Shown: in pieces, positions 32,993-43,342 of the stretch | Layout of the letters: each line of letters begins with the position of its first letter | Numbering within the stretch: position 1 is the first letter of the stretch | NCBI GenBank assembly: GCA_949751835.1 | Contig: CATKHK010000016.1 | Location: 1 to 64,000, forward strand | Direction: 5' to 3' | Length of the DNA stretch: 64,000 bases | From: Blepharisma japonicum | Taxonomy: Eukaryota; Ciliophora; Heterotrichea; Heterotrichida; Blepharismidae | The notes under the pieces: model-generated | What the model was told of the DNA's origin: nothing | Database searches by the model: none | What the model saw: the letters and a program-made list of their open reading frames with translations, nothing else | Program-made: the position numbers and the translations under genes

Positions 32993-33210
32993 TCCTAAAT
33001 GAATTACTAATAAATTTTTTCAATATTTAATATTATACAGAGTAATAATACTCCTGCTTTTAATTTTAACTGATATACGCCTATTTAAAATATCCAGCTT
33101 CAAAATCACGATTTTTTCAAGAAATTACCTTTAATATATCAAAATAAATAAAATTAAAATGACACAAGCTTCAGCAAAAAATTAACTATTTGATGTGTAG
33201 CCGTTTATAA

Positions 33211-34542
33211 ATGGCTTTACCAGACATAGAAGAAGAACCTTTAAAAGGGCTTTCCTCCAGATACAACATCGCCGGCCTCGTCATTATACTAGTTGCAATT
33301 TCCCAAGGTTTTTTAGGACTATCAGATTTATCAATGAGTTATCTCTATAAAGACGATTTCAAAATGAGCCCTTCGGAAGTTGCTTTTGCCACCTCACTTG
33401 CATCTATTCCATGAATTACCAAACCTTTATGGGGCTTCATTTCTGACTGTTTCCCTATTTTTGGAAGAAGACGATCCCCTTATCTTGCAGTTTTTGGGAT
33501 AATTGGCATGTGCTCTTGGGTTGTAATGTCATCAATTGTAAATTCGTCGATTTCTGCAATTGTGACAATGCTAATTATACAGGTCTGCACAGCTTTTTGT
33601 AATGTAATTGGGGAAGCTCTTGTAGTAGAAGAAAGCCAAAAACATGGGGACAGCGCTGAGGATGCTTCAAAATATGTAACATTGTTTTTTGGAACCAGGG
33701 CATTTGGAATGCTGGTGACTGCGTATTCAGGTGGGATTTTATTGGAATATATTGATAAAAGGACTGTATTTTTGATTACTGCCTGTTTTCCTTTGCTGCT
33801 GTGTGTAGCAGCTTTATTAATGAATGAACGTAGAGTGGCTGAAAATCCGACTGTTCATAACCAAGTTAAAGAAATTTGGCAATTTGTGAAAATGCCAAGA
33901 GTGGCGTGGCCAATCACTTTTATTTTTTTATTTATGTGCACTCCATCATCTGGAGATGCGATGTTTTTCTACTATACTAATGACTTAGGATTTGAGTACG
34001 AATTCATGGGAAGAATGAAAATGGCTTGGGGTTTAGCAACTTTAATAGGAATGCTCGTATACAATAAATGGCTTAAAGGTGTTGGGTTCAAGCCAATGTT
34101 TTTGTCATCATGCCTTATAGGCTGCATAATGGGCTTAACACAAATTTTATTAGTCACAAGATTTAACGTCACTTTGGGAATCCCAGACACAGTTTTTGCA
34201 TTAACAAGCAACTTTTTGGTTCAGGCTCTTGGAGAGCTGAACGCAATGCCGCTGCTAGTGCTGTGCTGCAGAATTTGCCCGAAAAATATTGAAGGCTCTT
34301 TATATGCCTTGCTGATGTCTACATGGAATTTTGGTAATTTAGTTTCAAGCCAATTAGGAGCTCTGCTTATGATTGTTCTTGGAATTACTGAAAGTAATTT
34401 TAGACTGTTGTGGCTTATGCTACTGCTTACAAATTGTATTATGCTTCTACCGCTACCGTTGTTGAGGTTTATACCGAATTATGAAAATGATGAAAATGAA
34501 GAAAAAGGGGAAGGAAACAGTGACGGGTATAACGATGTTTAG
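33211..34542 (+). CDS. BT1/folate-biopterin transporter family (MFS) membrane protein
   Basis: A 443-residue polytopic membrane protein with about 12 hydrophobic segments. The family signature near the N-terminus is clear: DDFKMSPSEVAFATSLASIPWITKPLWGFISDCFPIFGRRRSPYL, where the Trp of IPW is TGA-coded. The short acidic N-tail and an acidic C-tail (ENDENEEKGEGN) are cytosolic-looking. BT1 family members move folates and pterins in trypanosomatids, cyanobacteria and plants; other substrates exist. Substrate here cannot be predicted. Starts at the first ATG, ends in TAG. Confidence 0.85.
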
Positions 34543-34925
34543 AACTCTGGATAATAATTTAGAAAACAATTAAAATCTATATGTTTTTTCATAGGGTTGT
34601 ATTAATAGCTTAAGTTGCTTAAATTATATGCTTCATTTCTCACATTTAATTGCATAAAGAACTTTTATGCTGACTTATTAATTGGGTGAAGAATTTTATT
34701 TATTATATTTTTTGCTTTGCAGTTGTAGAGATTATGAGTCAAAGAATGGAAAAGAAATGAGAAATAAATTACGATAAGGAGAATGTGGCTAAATGAAGAA
34801 TTTTATATCATTTTCAAATCTCAATCTAAATAGTGCTTATTAAATTGATTTATTTACTAATTATCTATAATTTTTCTTTTAAATTTTAATTCCCATTTTC
34901 CTTTACATTGAAACTCAATAATAAA
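34543..34925. other. AT-rich tandem spacer
   Basis: No gene seen between these same-strand genes. The last 60 bp before 34926 are a T/A-rich leader typical of this window. Confidence 0.5.
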
Positions 34926-35531
34926 ATGGCACGTCTTATTTTGATATCATTGCTTGTATCATTAAGCTTGGCGGCTTCTACTTTCCAACTTGAAGAAGTT
35001 GAAAAAGTGCCAATTTATCGTATGAAAGACGTCACAATTGAAAGTAAAGAAGACCCAAACAGCCAAGAAATGTGGGTCGTCGGACATTTCCAATCAGACA
35101 AAATCATTGTTAAAGAAGGCCGGTATGGCGACAGAAGAAGAGACGGAGAAGGTGCAGATGGTTACTGGGTACAAGTTTTCACATTTATTAGTGGAGCTAG
35201 AGTTGGAGACACTACACCTGTAGAATTTTGGTACTTAAAGCCACACTTTGCTGAACAGTACTTTAATGATCCCAATGCCTATGCTGAAGTCCATGGAAAA
35301 ACACCAAAAATTAAGATTATTGAGTTTGAGGTAAAGTCAAGTGAAGGTGAAAGCACTGAAAAAGCTGCTGAAAAAGCTACTGAAAAAGCGACTGAAAAAG
35401 CTGCTGAAAAAGTTACTGAAAAAGCGACTGAAAATGCTGCAGAAAAAGCTACTGAAAAAGTGACTGAAAATGCTGCTGAAAAAGTGACTGAAAATGCTGC
35501 TGAAAAAGCTACTGAAAAGCCAGATCTTTAG
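34926..35531 (+). CDS. Secreted or ER-lumenal protein with a C-terminal (A/V)(A/T)E(K/N) repeat tail
   Basis: A 201-residue protein starting MARLILISLLVSLSLAAS, a textbook signal peptide with cleavage likely after residue 17 or 18. Residues 20-140 form a compact globular domain with no cysteines (MWVVGHFQSDKIIVKEGRY, WVQVFTFISGARVGDTTPVEFWY) that I cannot assign. The tail is 14 uninterrupted tetrapeptides of the type AAEK/ATEK/VTEN, encoded by a 12-nt tandem repeat. Alternating charged helix-forming tails like this could make a single alpha-helix or LEA-like amphipathic helix. The tail ends PDL, with no KDEL-type retention signal. Confidence 0.75.
   Translation: MARLILISLLVSLSLAASTFQLEEVEKVPIYRMKDVTIESKEDPNSQEMWVVGHFQSDKIIVKEGRYGDRRRDGEGADGYWVQVFTFISGARVGDTTPVEFWYLKPHFAEQYFNDPNAYAEVHGKTPKIKIIEFEVKSSEGESTEKAAEKATEKATEKAAEKVTEKATENAAEKATEKVTENAAEKVTENAAEKATEKPDL
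35352..35519 (+). repeat. 12-nt coding tandem repeat, 14 copies
   Basis: Exactly 168 nt = 14 units of roughly GCTRCTGAAAAA coding for Ala/Val-Ala/Thr-Glu-Lys/Asn. Units differ mainly at codon third positions and the A/T and K/N positions, as expected of replication slippage followed by drift. The number of units may vary between alleles. Confidence 0.85.
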
Positions 35532-35643
35532 AATAATAAAAATCACTAATCACTTATTTTTAATTGATTATTGCTATAAGCGCCAATAATCAACTTAATT
35601 ACGCTAATTATTTTATTTTAAATAAATTTCCGACAAAAATTTT

Positions 35644-36270
35644 TTATAAAGATTCCATTTGTGTTAAAAAGCTGGTTTCTTTATCTCTCAATTCGCTGAC
35701 TTTGTTTCTTCTTATAAATTCATTTTCTTTCCAATCGTTTCTTTTAATTAAAATTTCTCTTTCGTTTTTTTGTATTTCGGATTTTGCTTTCTTCCTTAAA
35801 ACATCAACACTGAGCCGTTGTGTTTTATATCGAAAATTTTCTACTTCGAATTTGCTTTTTAGCTTATTTCTATTCATTCTTCTATAAGTGTTTTTTAGCT
35901 CCCAGCTGTCAAAATTAGATAAAACATCTCTGACTTCATTATCATGCTTTAATAGCTCTTCTATATATCTTTGACGGAACTTTTTTCCAATTTCTACACC
36001 AATTACTTGCTGGAGCTCTATAGCCTTGCTAGTGTAAATTTTGTCTTTTTCTATTAAATCTGGAGAAAAAGAGCTATTTAGGATATGGGTATTGAGGAAA
36101 TCAGATCTGCATTAAAAGTACTTGAAATCAAGAGATTTTCTGTAGTGATCAAGTTTTAATGAAATATCTGGCACTTCGATTGGAATTTTTGCTAATTGCT
36201 TGCGAAGTTTGGACATCCCAGGGATATCAAGCTTAGAAATTTGTGAAGTGGTTTTTGGTATTTCTGCCAT
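35644..36270 (-). CDS. Basic coiled-coil protein of unknown function, one 15-nt intron
   Basis: The coding sequence is complement(35644-36106 joined to 36122-36270), 203 residues. The first exon begins MAEIPKTTSQISKLDIPGMSKL. The intron removes an in-frame TAA, and the second exon is a Lys/Arg/Glu-rich helical stretch (YIEELLKHDNEVRDVLSNFDSWELKNTYRRMNR and onward). Composition suggests a cytoskeletal or axonemal helical protein; no family recognised. The start is the in-frame ATG at 36270; further upstream the frame has no ATG. Confidence 0.75.
36107..36121 (-). other. 15-nt spliceosomal intron
   Basis: On the minus strand GTACTTTTAATGCAG, A at position 10. It joins AA|A (Lys) and removes an in-frame TAA. 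Confidence 0.88.
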
Positions 36271-36344
36271 TATAATTCCTCTCCAGAAATTTGAATTTTC
36301 TATGCTTTTATAAGAAATTATAACCAAAATTAGCTTTTATTTAA

Positions 36345-37613
36345 TTAAGAAATACTATTAATCGTTATTACCACTGAGCTAAACCCAATTAAACTCACTA
36401 TCACTGTCAAAATCACTGTAATTATTTTTGTAGTGAAACTTTCAGGCAAATACATTTGTATTAAGCACGGATAAATAACTCCCATTATAACTGAAAAAAT
36501 TCCTCCTAATATTTTGAAATAAAAAATAGCATCAGGTATGGCTATTGCTACCAAGACTGACCCAAATAAAAGCATAGCAGTTAGTCCTACATGTCTTTTT
36601 AAATCTTCTTTATAATTCGTCCCTGAAATTATTTGTGTTAACGCTAGTCTGGTTGGATTAATATTCATAGGAATGCTCATCATAATCGTCATTGCAACTC
36701 CTAGTCTCGCATAAACCATTGGCCAATCATAAGCGTTGGGCGTCCCATCTAATGTCTGTCTGAAAACTACCAAGTTAGGCATATTATTCATATACGAAAA
36801 AAACCCAAACACGCCAATTACTGTATAAAGGACAATCATCAGTCCATTTCCTCTATCAATAACCTTGCTCATTCTATTGTAGCTTCTTTTGTTGAGTTCT
36901 TGATAAATGATAGGGATCGCTCTTGAAGACTCATAAGCAAAAAGAGTTATGCTCATAGCGTCAACTACATATATATTAAAATCAAATAGCTTTATATTGT
37001 TCATATATCCTGGATTCGTAGCTAAATAAGCTGGAGTCTGGAATAAAATCACAAGTGTAATATAAATACAAGAAATCACACTAATTGAAGACGCATATCT
37101 TAATGCACTGAATTCTTTAAATAGCGACAAAGGAAAAATGACTAAAATATTGATAAGGATTATTGCTGTAACTCTTAATTGGTCATCATTAGGTTGAGCT
37201 AAAAGCCCAAAAGAATGTAAAACACTGCACAAAAATGAGCTCATTATAGCTTGATATGCACAAACTACCCCAAAGCAATGCAAAATTATCCCGATTTCTA
37301 GTCCTCTTTTGAAGTAAAACCCAAATAAAGCTTCAGCAATGCCAGCATGGGTATATTGTTTGGTCATGTCGCTGGCCTTTATTAAGATTTTGTAATAGAA
37401 GCTGCAGATTAGTCCTCCAATTATAAGTAGATCCATACCCAGGGCAAGCCCACAAGTGTAGACAGCTAAAGGTAAGCTTAAAACTCCGCTTCCTAATGTG
37501 ATGCTGCATAAGCTAAGAACTGAGCTTTTTACAGAACCAGGAATGATAGGTGTAAAGAGTTTTTCAATCCATGACTTTTTTACCTTAATTTTTCCTTTAT
37601 CGTCTTCAGACAT
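36345..37613 (-). CDS. Amino acid/auxin permease (AAAP, SLC32/36/38-type) transporter
   Basis: A 422-residue protein with about 11 transmembrane segments. After a basic 25-residue N-tail comes the family hallmark SVLSLCSITLGSGVLSLPLAVYTCGLALG (TM1 with the GSGVLSLP unwound region). Later come LFAYESSRAIPIIYQEL (TM6 region) and FGFFSYMNNMPN. Members symport amino acids with H+ or Na+ at plasma membrane, lysosome or vacuole. Substrate and membrane are unknown. The gene sits 74 bp downstream of nothing related: the coiled-coil gene that follows it on the same strand is separate. Confidence 0.92.
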   Translation of the reverse strand: MSEDDKGKIKVKKSWIEKLFTPIIPGSVKSSVLSLCSITLGSGVLSLPLAVYTCGLALGMDLLIIGGLICSFYYKILIKASDMTKQYTHAGIAEALFGFYFKRGLEIGIILHCFGVVCAYQAIMSSFLCSVLHSFGLLAQPNDDQLRVTAIILINILVIFPLSLFKEFSALRYASSISVISCIYITLVILFQTPAYLATNPGYMNNIKLFDFNIYVVDAMSITLFAYESSRAIPIIYQELNKRSYNRMSKVIDRGNGLMIVLYTVIGVFGFFSYMNNMPNLVVFRQTLDGTPNAYDWPMVYARLGVAMTIMMSIPMNINPTRLALTQIISGTNYKEDLKRHVGLTAMLLFGSVLVAIAIPDAIFYFKILGGIFSVIMGVIYPCLIQMYLPESFTTKIITVILTVIVSLIGFSSVVITINSIS

Positions 37614-37735
37614 TTTATATTATTTTACTTAAAAAATAGTTTCTGAGCCATTCCCTTGGATTTTTTATTACTAAAGCATTATTAGCTTATTTTTATAGTC
37701 CTTCCATAAAAAATAGAATTTTTATTTATTATAAT

Positions 37736-39763
37736 ATGGATCCTATAGAAAGACCTGAATATTCTTTGCCTCCAAGCCAGATGAGTGTTCGTCTCCCACG
37801 AACCAAAAACAAGGCTCCAGCAGATATACAAATTTCTGCTGAGCAGCTCCTTCGTGAAGCTTTAGCAAACCAAATTGACGATATTCGCCCACCTCGTGTC
37901 CAAATCAATGACGAAGAAGAGCTTACAGATTATCTCCATCGAAAAACAGCTGAATTCGAAAACACAGTGCGTAAACAGAAATTTTTAATATCTGCCTGGC
38001 TTAAATATGCTGCTTTTGAAGAAGGGCTCCAAGATTTCAAGCGAGCCCGCAGTGTTTTTGAACGCGCAATCAATGTAGACTATAAAAATACATCATTATG
38101 AGTGAAATATGCAGAAATGGAAATGCGACACAAATTTGTGAATAATGCCAGAAATGTATGGGAACGTGCAATTAATTATTTGCCAAGGGTAGATCAGCTT
38201 TGGTATAAGTATGCGTATATGGAAGAAATGCTTGGAAATTACATAGGAGCGAGAAAGATTTTTGAAAGATGAATGGAAATTAACCCTCCTCAATCTGCAT
38301 GAATTATGTATTCGAAATTTGAAGAAAGAATGAAAGAAATTGATAAGGCCAGAGAAATCATATATAGGATGATACAAGCGCATCCTGAAGTTTCAAGCTT
38401 TATTAAAGTAGCGAAATTTGAAGAAAAACATAAAAATAAACAAGGAGCAAGAAAAGTCTTTGAAAAATGCATAGAAGAGCTTGGACCACATGCGAATTTA
38501 GAGGAGTTTTTTGTGGAGTTTACAGAGTTTGAAATAAAATGCCATGAGTATGAGAGAGCGAGGGAGCTTTTTAAGTATGCGATTGAGCAGATTCCGAAGG
38601 AAAAAGCACCGAAGTTGTATCAAAATTATATTAATTTTGAAAAACAATATGGATCTAAAGGAAATATCGAGATTGTAGTGCTGAATAAAAGAAGGGCTTT
38701 GTATGAAAAATCACTTTCTGAGCAGCCAATGGCATATGATATTTGGTTTGACTACATAAAACTAGAAGAATCCCAGGGAGATATCAAAAGAATTCGAGAA
38801 ATCTATGAGAGGGCTATTGCAAATGTACCAAACTCTAATGAGAAAAAATATTGAAGAAGATACATTTATTTTTGGATTAATTATGCAGTTTTCGAAGAAA
38901 GCTCTGGAGAAATTGAAAACGCCAGACAAGTCTACGAAAACGCATTAAAGATCGTCCCACACCAATATTTCAGTTTTTCTAAACTCTGGACTCTTTATGC
39001 ATTATTTGAGATCCGACAGTTAAATTTAGAAAAAGCTCGAAAAATACTAGGAACAGGAATTGGAAAATACGGAAGCGAAAGAATCTTCCAAGCCTATATT
39101 GAATTAGAAATGCAGCTTGGCGAAATCGATAGATGTAGAAACCTCTATACTAAATGAATAGAAAAACAGTCTTCAAACTGCAAAGCCTGGATCAAATTTT
39201 CTGAGTTTGAAAAAACATTAGAAGAGCACGAAAGGTGCAGAAAAATCCTAGAACTTGCGATTTCACAGACTAATCTTGATATGCCAGAGTTAGCATGAAA
39301 AGCTTATATTGACACAGAAATTGAGCTAGACAACTACAAAGGTGCCAAAGATTTATATGAAAGGCTCCTTACTAAAACCAAGCATCTAAAAGTCTGGGTT
39401 TCTTATGCCCAATTCGAAATTTCCTACCAAAATTTCGAAAATGCCCGAAATGTCCTCAAAAGAGGCGATATTCATTTTAAACAAATTTCTGACAAAGAAT
39501 CACGACTTTTACTCTTAGAAGCCTGGCAAGAAATCGAACAAGAGCACGGTGACGAAAAATCAGTTGAAGAAGTCATCCAAAAAATGCCACAAAAAGTCAA
39601 GAAAAAGCGAAAAGTTGAAAGAGAAGGCGAAGAAGAAGCAGGCTATGAAGAATATTTGGACTATATTTTCCCTGACGAAACCACTGAAGCTAGGAACTTA
39701 AAACTTATAGAAATGGCTAAGAAATGGAAAGAGGCACAGGAGTCAGCCAATAATGATGTTTAA
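37736..39763 (+). CDS. CRNKL1: Clf1/CRNKL1 (crooked neck) HAT-repeat splicing factor
   Basis: A 675-residue protein made of consecutive HAT repeats, each with the W..Y..FE...R.(V)(F/Y)ERA pattern, from about residue 75 to 600. It opens with the family N-terminus ([16 protein letters not shown]). At six sites the conserved Trp is a TGA codon (38099, 38270, 38300, 38852, 39155, 39296), while TGG is used at others. Clf1 is a scaffold of the Prp19/NineTeen complex in the activated spliceosome. The C-terminus is basic then acidic ([26 protein letters not shown]), as in orthologues. Full length, no introns seen. Confidence 0.97.
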
Positions 39764-39775
39764 TTTATGACTTAT

Positions 39776-40363
39776 TTAAAGCGTGTTCATTATGCTACTA
39801 ATTTTTCGAGTTTCTCTTAATAAGTTCTTGAATTCTAAATAGTCAAGAGAAATAGTTTCTCTGCTGCAAAGCCCAGTTTGTGGGTTTGCTAAATTTAGCT
39901 GGAGCTTCACATATGGAGTATTTAACCCATTAGAAGAGTCTGTAGCTACCGTAATTCCTGCATTCCAGTCCACGTCTATTAAATGCAAATTCCCAAATAA
40001 CGGCTTTTTGTCAGCATATTCTTTGATTTTTCTTGTGAAAAATGCATCTATTTCAGTCAACAAATCTTCACCTAATGCAGAATGGGTTGATAAAATATTA
40101 AGGAAGGTAAATCTTCCAGCATTTTCTGGGTTGTTTTTGAGCATTCAATCTATTAGCACGTTCAAGCCTTCACAAGCTGACTTAAATTCATTTTTCGATA
40201 GCTGGCAGCCTACACCTAAGGCTTGTTCATAAAATTCTCCTGAGTCAAAATACTGCCTTCTATGAGTTAAATAAAGCAGAGATGAGTCAATAAGCAGTAA
40301 AAGCATTTCTTTATTTAGCAAAGGAAGATGCTGAAATAGAGCTTCCCTCTTTAAGAACTCCAT
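39776..40363 (-). CDS. COMM-domain-containing protein
   Basis: A 195-residue protein; two frames join by a TGA Trp (VLIDWMLKNNP). Residues about 125-190 form a COMM domain with the typical strand pattern LHLIDVDWNAGITVATDSS, PYVKLQLNL and LDYLEFKNLLRETRKI. COMMD proteins form the ten-member ring of the Commander complex, which works with retriever in endosomal recycling. The N-terminal helical half is variable in all members, so the exact paralogue is not assigned. Its start codon is 7 bp from that of the divergent zinc-finger gene, and its stop is 12 bp from the Clf1 stop. Confidence 0.82.
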
Positions 40364-40370
40364 TTTATAA

Positions 40371-40934
40371 ATGGGTCGCAAGAATAGACAAAAAATTAGA
40401 TTCCTGAAACCTTTCTGCTATTATTGTGATAGAGAGTTTGATGATGAGTTTGTGCTGCATCAGCATCAAAAAGCAAGACATTTTTCGTGCCATTCGTGCC
40501 ATAAGAAGTTTAGTACTGCGGCATCGATGGCGACTCATGTGCTACAAGTGCATAAAGAACAGGTGCTGAAGGTGCCGAATGCTAAGACAGGAAGGGATGC
40601 TATAGAATTGGATATTTTTGGAATGGAAGGAGTACCTCCACAACTAGTCGAACAAAGAGCCATGAGTATGGCACACAAAAAGCAGAAAATTGAAGATATT
40701 GAAGTTCCTGAACAAGCTGCAGGACCTCAAGCAATTTTTACATCATGACCCTTGCCAGTGTTTTCGACAAGTTTTGATACAACTCAACTTGTGTATTCTG
40801 ATGACTGCATTTCAGTTGAAGAAAAAAGAGCTTGCTTACCGAAGTATAGATATGACCAAGAAACTTTATTGAAAACAGTAAATCAGCTTGACAATGAAAT
40901 CCAATCAAGAATAAATTCATTATTAACTTCATAA
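40371..40934 (+). CDS. ZNF207: ZNF207/BuGZ-type C2H2 zinc-finger protein
   Basis: A 187-residue protein with the highly conserved N-terminus of the BuGZ family: [62 protein letters not shown], then [22 protein letters not shown]. Two C2H2 fingers are intact. In animals BuGZ binds Bub3 through a GLEBS motif, stabilises kinetochore attachment and associates with spliceosomal proteins. Here the long Pro-rich middle and the GLEBS region are absent or unrecognisable, and the protein is much shorter. A TGA-coded Trp follows residue 125 (TSWPLPV). Confidence 0.9.
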
Positions 40935-40991
40935 TTATAAAATTATGTCACAACTTAAAGACTTGCTTTATATAATTATTTTTATATAGAA

Positions 40992-41456
40992 ATGGACGAG
41001 ATTCCAAGCATCGAGTCTGCATCTGAGCCTAACCAAACTCTTTATATCAAGAATTTAAATGATAAGGTTAACAAGCATGAAGTGAAAAGACTTTTGTATC
41101 AACTATTTTCAGCTTATGGATATATTTTAGAAATCTATGTCAGCAAAGCTCCGAAAAAGAGAGGTCAAGCCTTTATTGTTTTTGATGCTATCCATGATGC
41201 GGCACTTGCAAAGCAAGCGCTCCAGAATTTCAATTTTTTAGAAAAAAGTTTAAATATAGATTATGCGAGAGATAAAAGTGATGTTATTGCGAGAAGAGAA
41301 GGAACTTATGAAACCAAAGTGAAGCAAAAGAGAGCAGCTCTAAAAAGAGCTAAAATTCAAGAAACCATTGAAAAGGTAAGTAAAGAGTTAGATAGTTCTT
41401 CAAGCACACAACTAAATTACCCAGAGCCTACACAAAAATCGGAAAAATTAACTTAA
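40992..41456 (+). CDS. SNRPB2: U1A/U2B''-like single-RRM protein
   Basis: A 154-residue protein with one RRM of the U1A/U2B''/SNF family: RNP2 LYIKNL (17-22), RNP1 KRGQAFIVF (56-64), and family-specific stretches NKHEVKRLLYQLFSAYGYILEIYVSK and LEKSLNIDYARDKSD. Animal and yeast relatives usually carry a second C-terminal RRM; here the C-terminus is a basic helix and Ser-rich tail, so the second RRM is missing. It probably binds stem-loops of U2 (with U2A') or U1 snRNA. A decayed copy of its 5' two-thirds lies at 59.6-59.96 kb. Confidence 0.9.
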   Translation: MDEIPSIESASEPNQTLYIKNLNDKVNKHEVKRLLYQLFSAYGYILEIYVSKAPKKRGQAFIVFDAIHDAALAKQALQNFNFLEKSLNIDYARDKSDVIARREGTYETKVKQKRAALKRAKIQETIEKVSKELDSSSSTQLNYPEPTQKSEKLT

Positions 41457-41593
41457 ATTCTTTTTGCCAATTATTATTGTAAAATTAAATTTTTATATTT
41501 CTCAGCAATTTTGCTTATAATATCATAAAAATTTTGAGTAAAATAGGCCAAACTTATGAATTTTTCTCACAGTTTTATATTTTAAGTTACTAA

Positions 41594-43336
41594 ATGGAAG
41601 AAGAGCCATATGAAATTAATGAAGAACTAGACATAGCTGAGCTAGCAGCACAAGAAGGCCTTGAAGCTCTTTATGAATGTGGAGCCCAAATATTATATGA
41701 TCACTATATTCGTGATAAATCAGTCCCATTTGCAGCTCAACAAGTAGTTTCTATTATAGGAAGCACTGTTGAGCTTTATTACCTCCGTCAAGACACAGGA
41801 GAGCCAGAAATATGAGAAGAAACCCCCGAGCCAAGTGCTTGCATAATCGATCCATGGATGAGAAGTGTCATCCCAGTCAAGAAAAAATTCAAAGAGCCAT
41901 TGCCTGATGAGCCTTCAGGCCAATCCGTGGTTTCAGTTGAAAAAAGTATGAGAAGCCATAAAAGTTTCCGTTCATCCCGTTCCAGTTTCAAAAAAAAGAC
42001 AAGCCCAGCTAAGACTACCCGAGGATTCCAAAATACATTAATCAGTGAAGAAATTAAGCCAATTCCTATTCCTAACACTGTTTCTGACAGCTCAGAAGAT
42101 GAAGCAGAAAACCAAATGAGGGAAATGAAAGAAAGACAAGTAAAAAGGAAAAAAGAAGAAAAAGAAAGGCTTAAGCAAAGAAAAGATGAAGAAGCAGCAA
42201 AAGAAAGGGAATATCAAAGGGAAGCTGAAGATTTGAAAAATAAAATGTTCACTTATGATTTTGGAGGGAAAATTATGATTGTAAATCCAATTATATTTGA
42301 AAATGTTAATGCGTATAGTACTTCTACGATGAAATATGTAGTCCCAGAGCCGATTGCGGAAGAGATGACGAAGGATAAGAAAAAAAAGAAGGATAGGACA
42401 GCTGTGTCAGATTTTGGGATTATAAAGCCAAAAAAGGTGCCGCCTGCGAAAGAGCAGGAGTGGGTCAGGAATGCTACATCACTTTCTGCATCAATTTTTG
42501 ATAATATTAATTTAAGCCTTGGGGTCACAATTTTTGACGGAAATCGCAGCAAACTTCCTCTATCAAGTTCTCAGTCAAAGCTAAAAACAATGAGCAGAAA
42601 AGAATATTTTGGAATAACAGCTAGAGAACATGCCTTCAGAAGTACTGGAGATCTGCAAATAGCAAAACAAGAAAGCATGCACTCTTCATCTACAAGTAGA
42701 CGAAATACAATGAATAAGCTGCCGTCAATAGCATCTGCAAGAACTCAAAAAGATTTGCTTGAAAATATTCCTGATAATGAGACTCATGCTGAAGTAGAAA
42801 ATCCTCAAAATTCTTTTAAGAGAACTACAACGGAAGAAACTGCTCAAAATTCTTTTAAGAGGGCTGCAGCTGAAGAAATTCCTCAGATTTCGGTTAAGGA
42901 AACCCCACAAATTATTTTAGCAAAATCCCCACCATTTGAAAAAATTAGAAAATATGAGAATGTTGAAAATATACAAGAATTGAGTCCAATTGACAAGTTC
43001 AATGTAGAAATTTTAAAAAATAAAAGCTGGGGTCTTAACCCTCCTTTTAAAGGAGCGAAACTACCTGCCAAACTTCCTAATAGGAACATATCCCCTCGGC
43101 AAGAATATGGAATTTACGGAGACAAAATAAGAAAGCCCAAAGACAACCCATTCGCATCTGCAGAAGAGCTCTGGGAATCCCAGAAAAATTCGATCAAAAG
43201 GCCAAGAGACCGCAGATTCATTGAGCGAGTTGAGCACAAGCAGCGAATGCCTCCTCCTCCTTTCGGACAATCAATGGTCGACTACTCAACCCTTGCTTCC
43301 ACAATTCCCGAAATGCAAGAAAAATCCAATAATTAA
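41594..43336 (+). CDS. C2orf81-like protein, possible cilium/sperm-associated factor
   Basis: A 580-residue protein joined over one TGA Trp (GEPEIWEETPEPSACIIDPWMRSVIPV). The N-terminal 110 residues, with helices LEALYECGAQILYDHYI, VPFAAQQVVSIIGSTVELYYLRQD and the EPSACIIDPW element, resemble the conserved region of the C2orf81 family found in ciliated organisms. I make that comparison from memory of the pattern, without a search. The rest is a charged coil (about 160-215) and long disordered Lys/Ser/Pro-rich sequence with a PFEKIRKYENV segment. Function of the family is poorly known. Stops 6 bp from the facing CDPK stop. Confidence 0.6.
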
Positions 43337-43342
43337 TTTTAT

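Noticed and set aside
35352-35519. Tandem repeat as a possible CRISPR or satellite array
   Set aside because: It is in frame, codes for a regular tetrapeptide and lies within a signal-peptide protein; units have no spacers.
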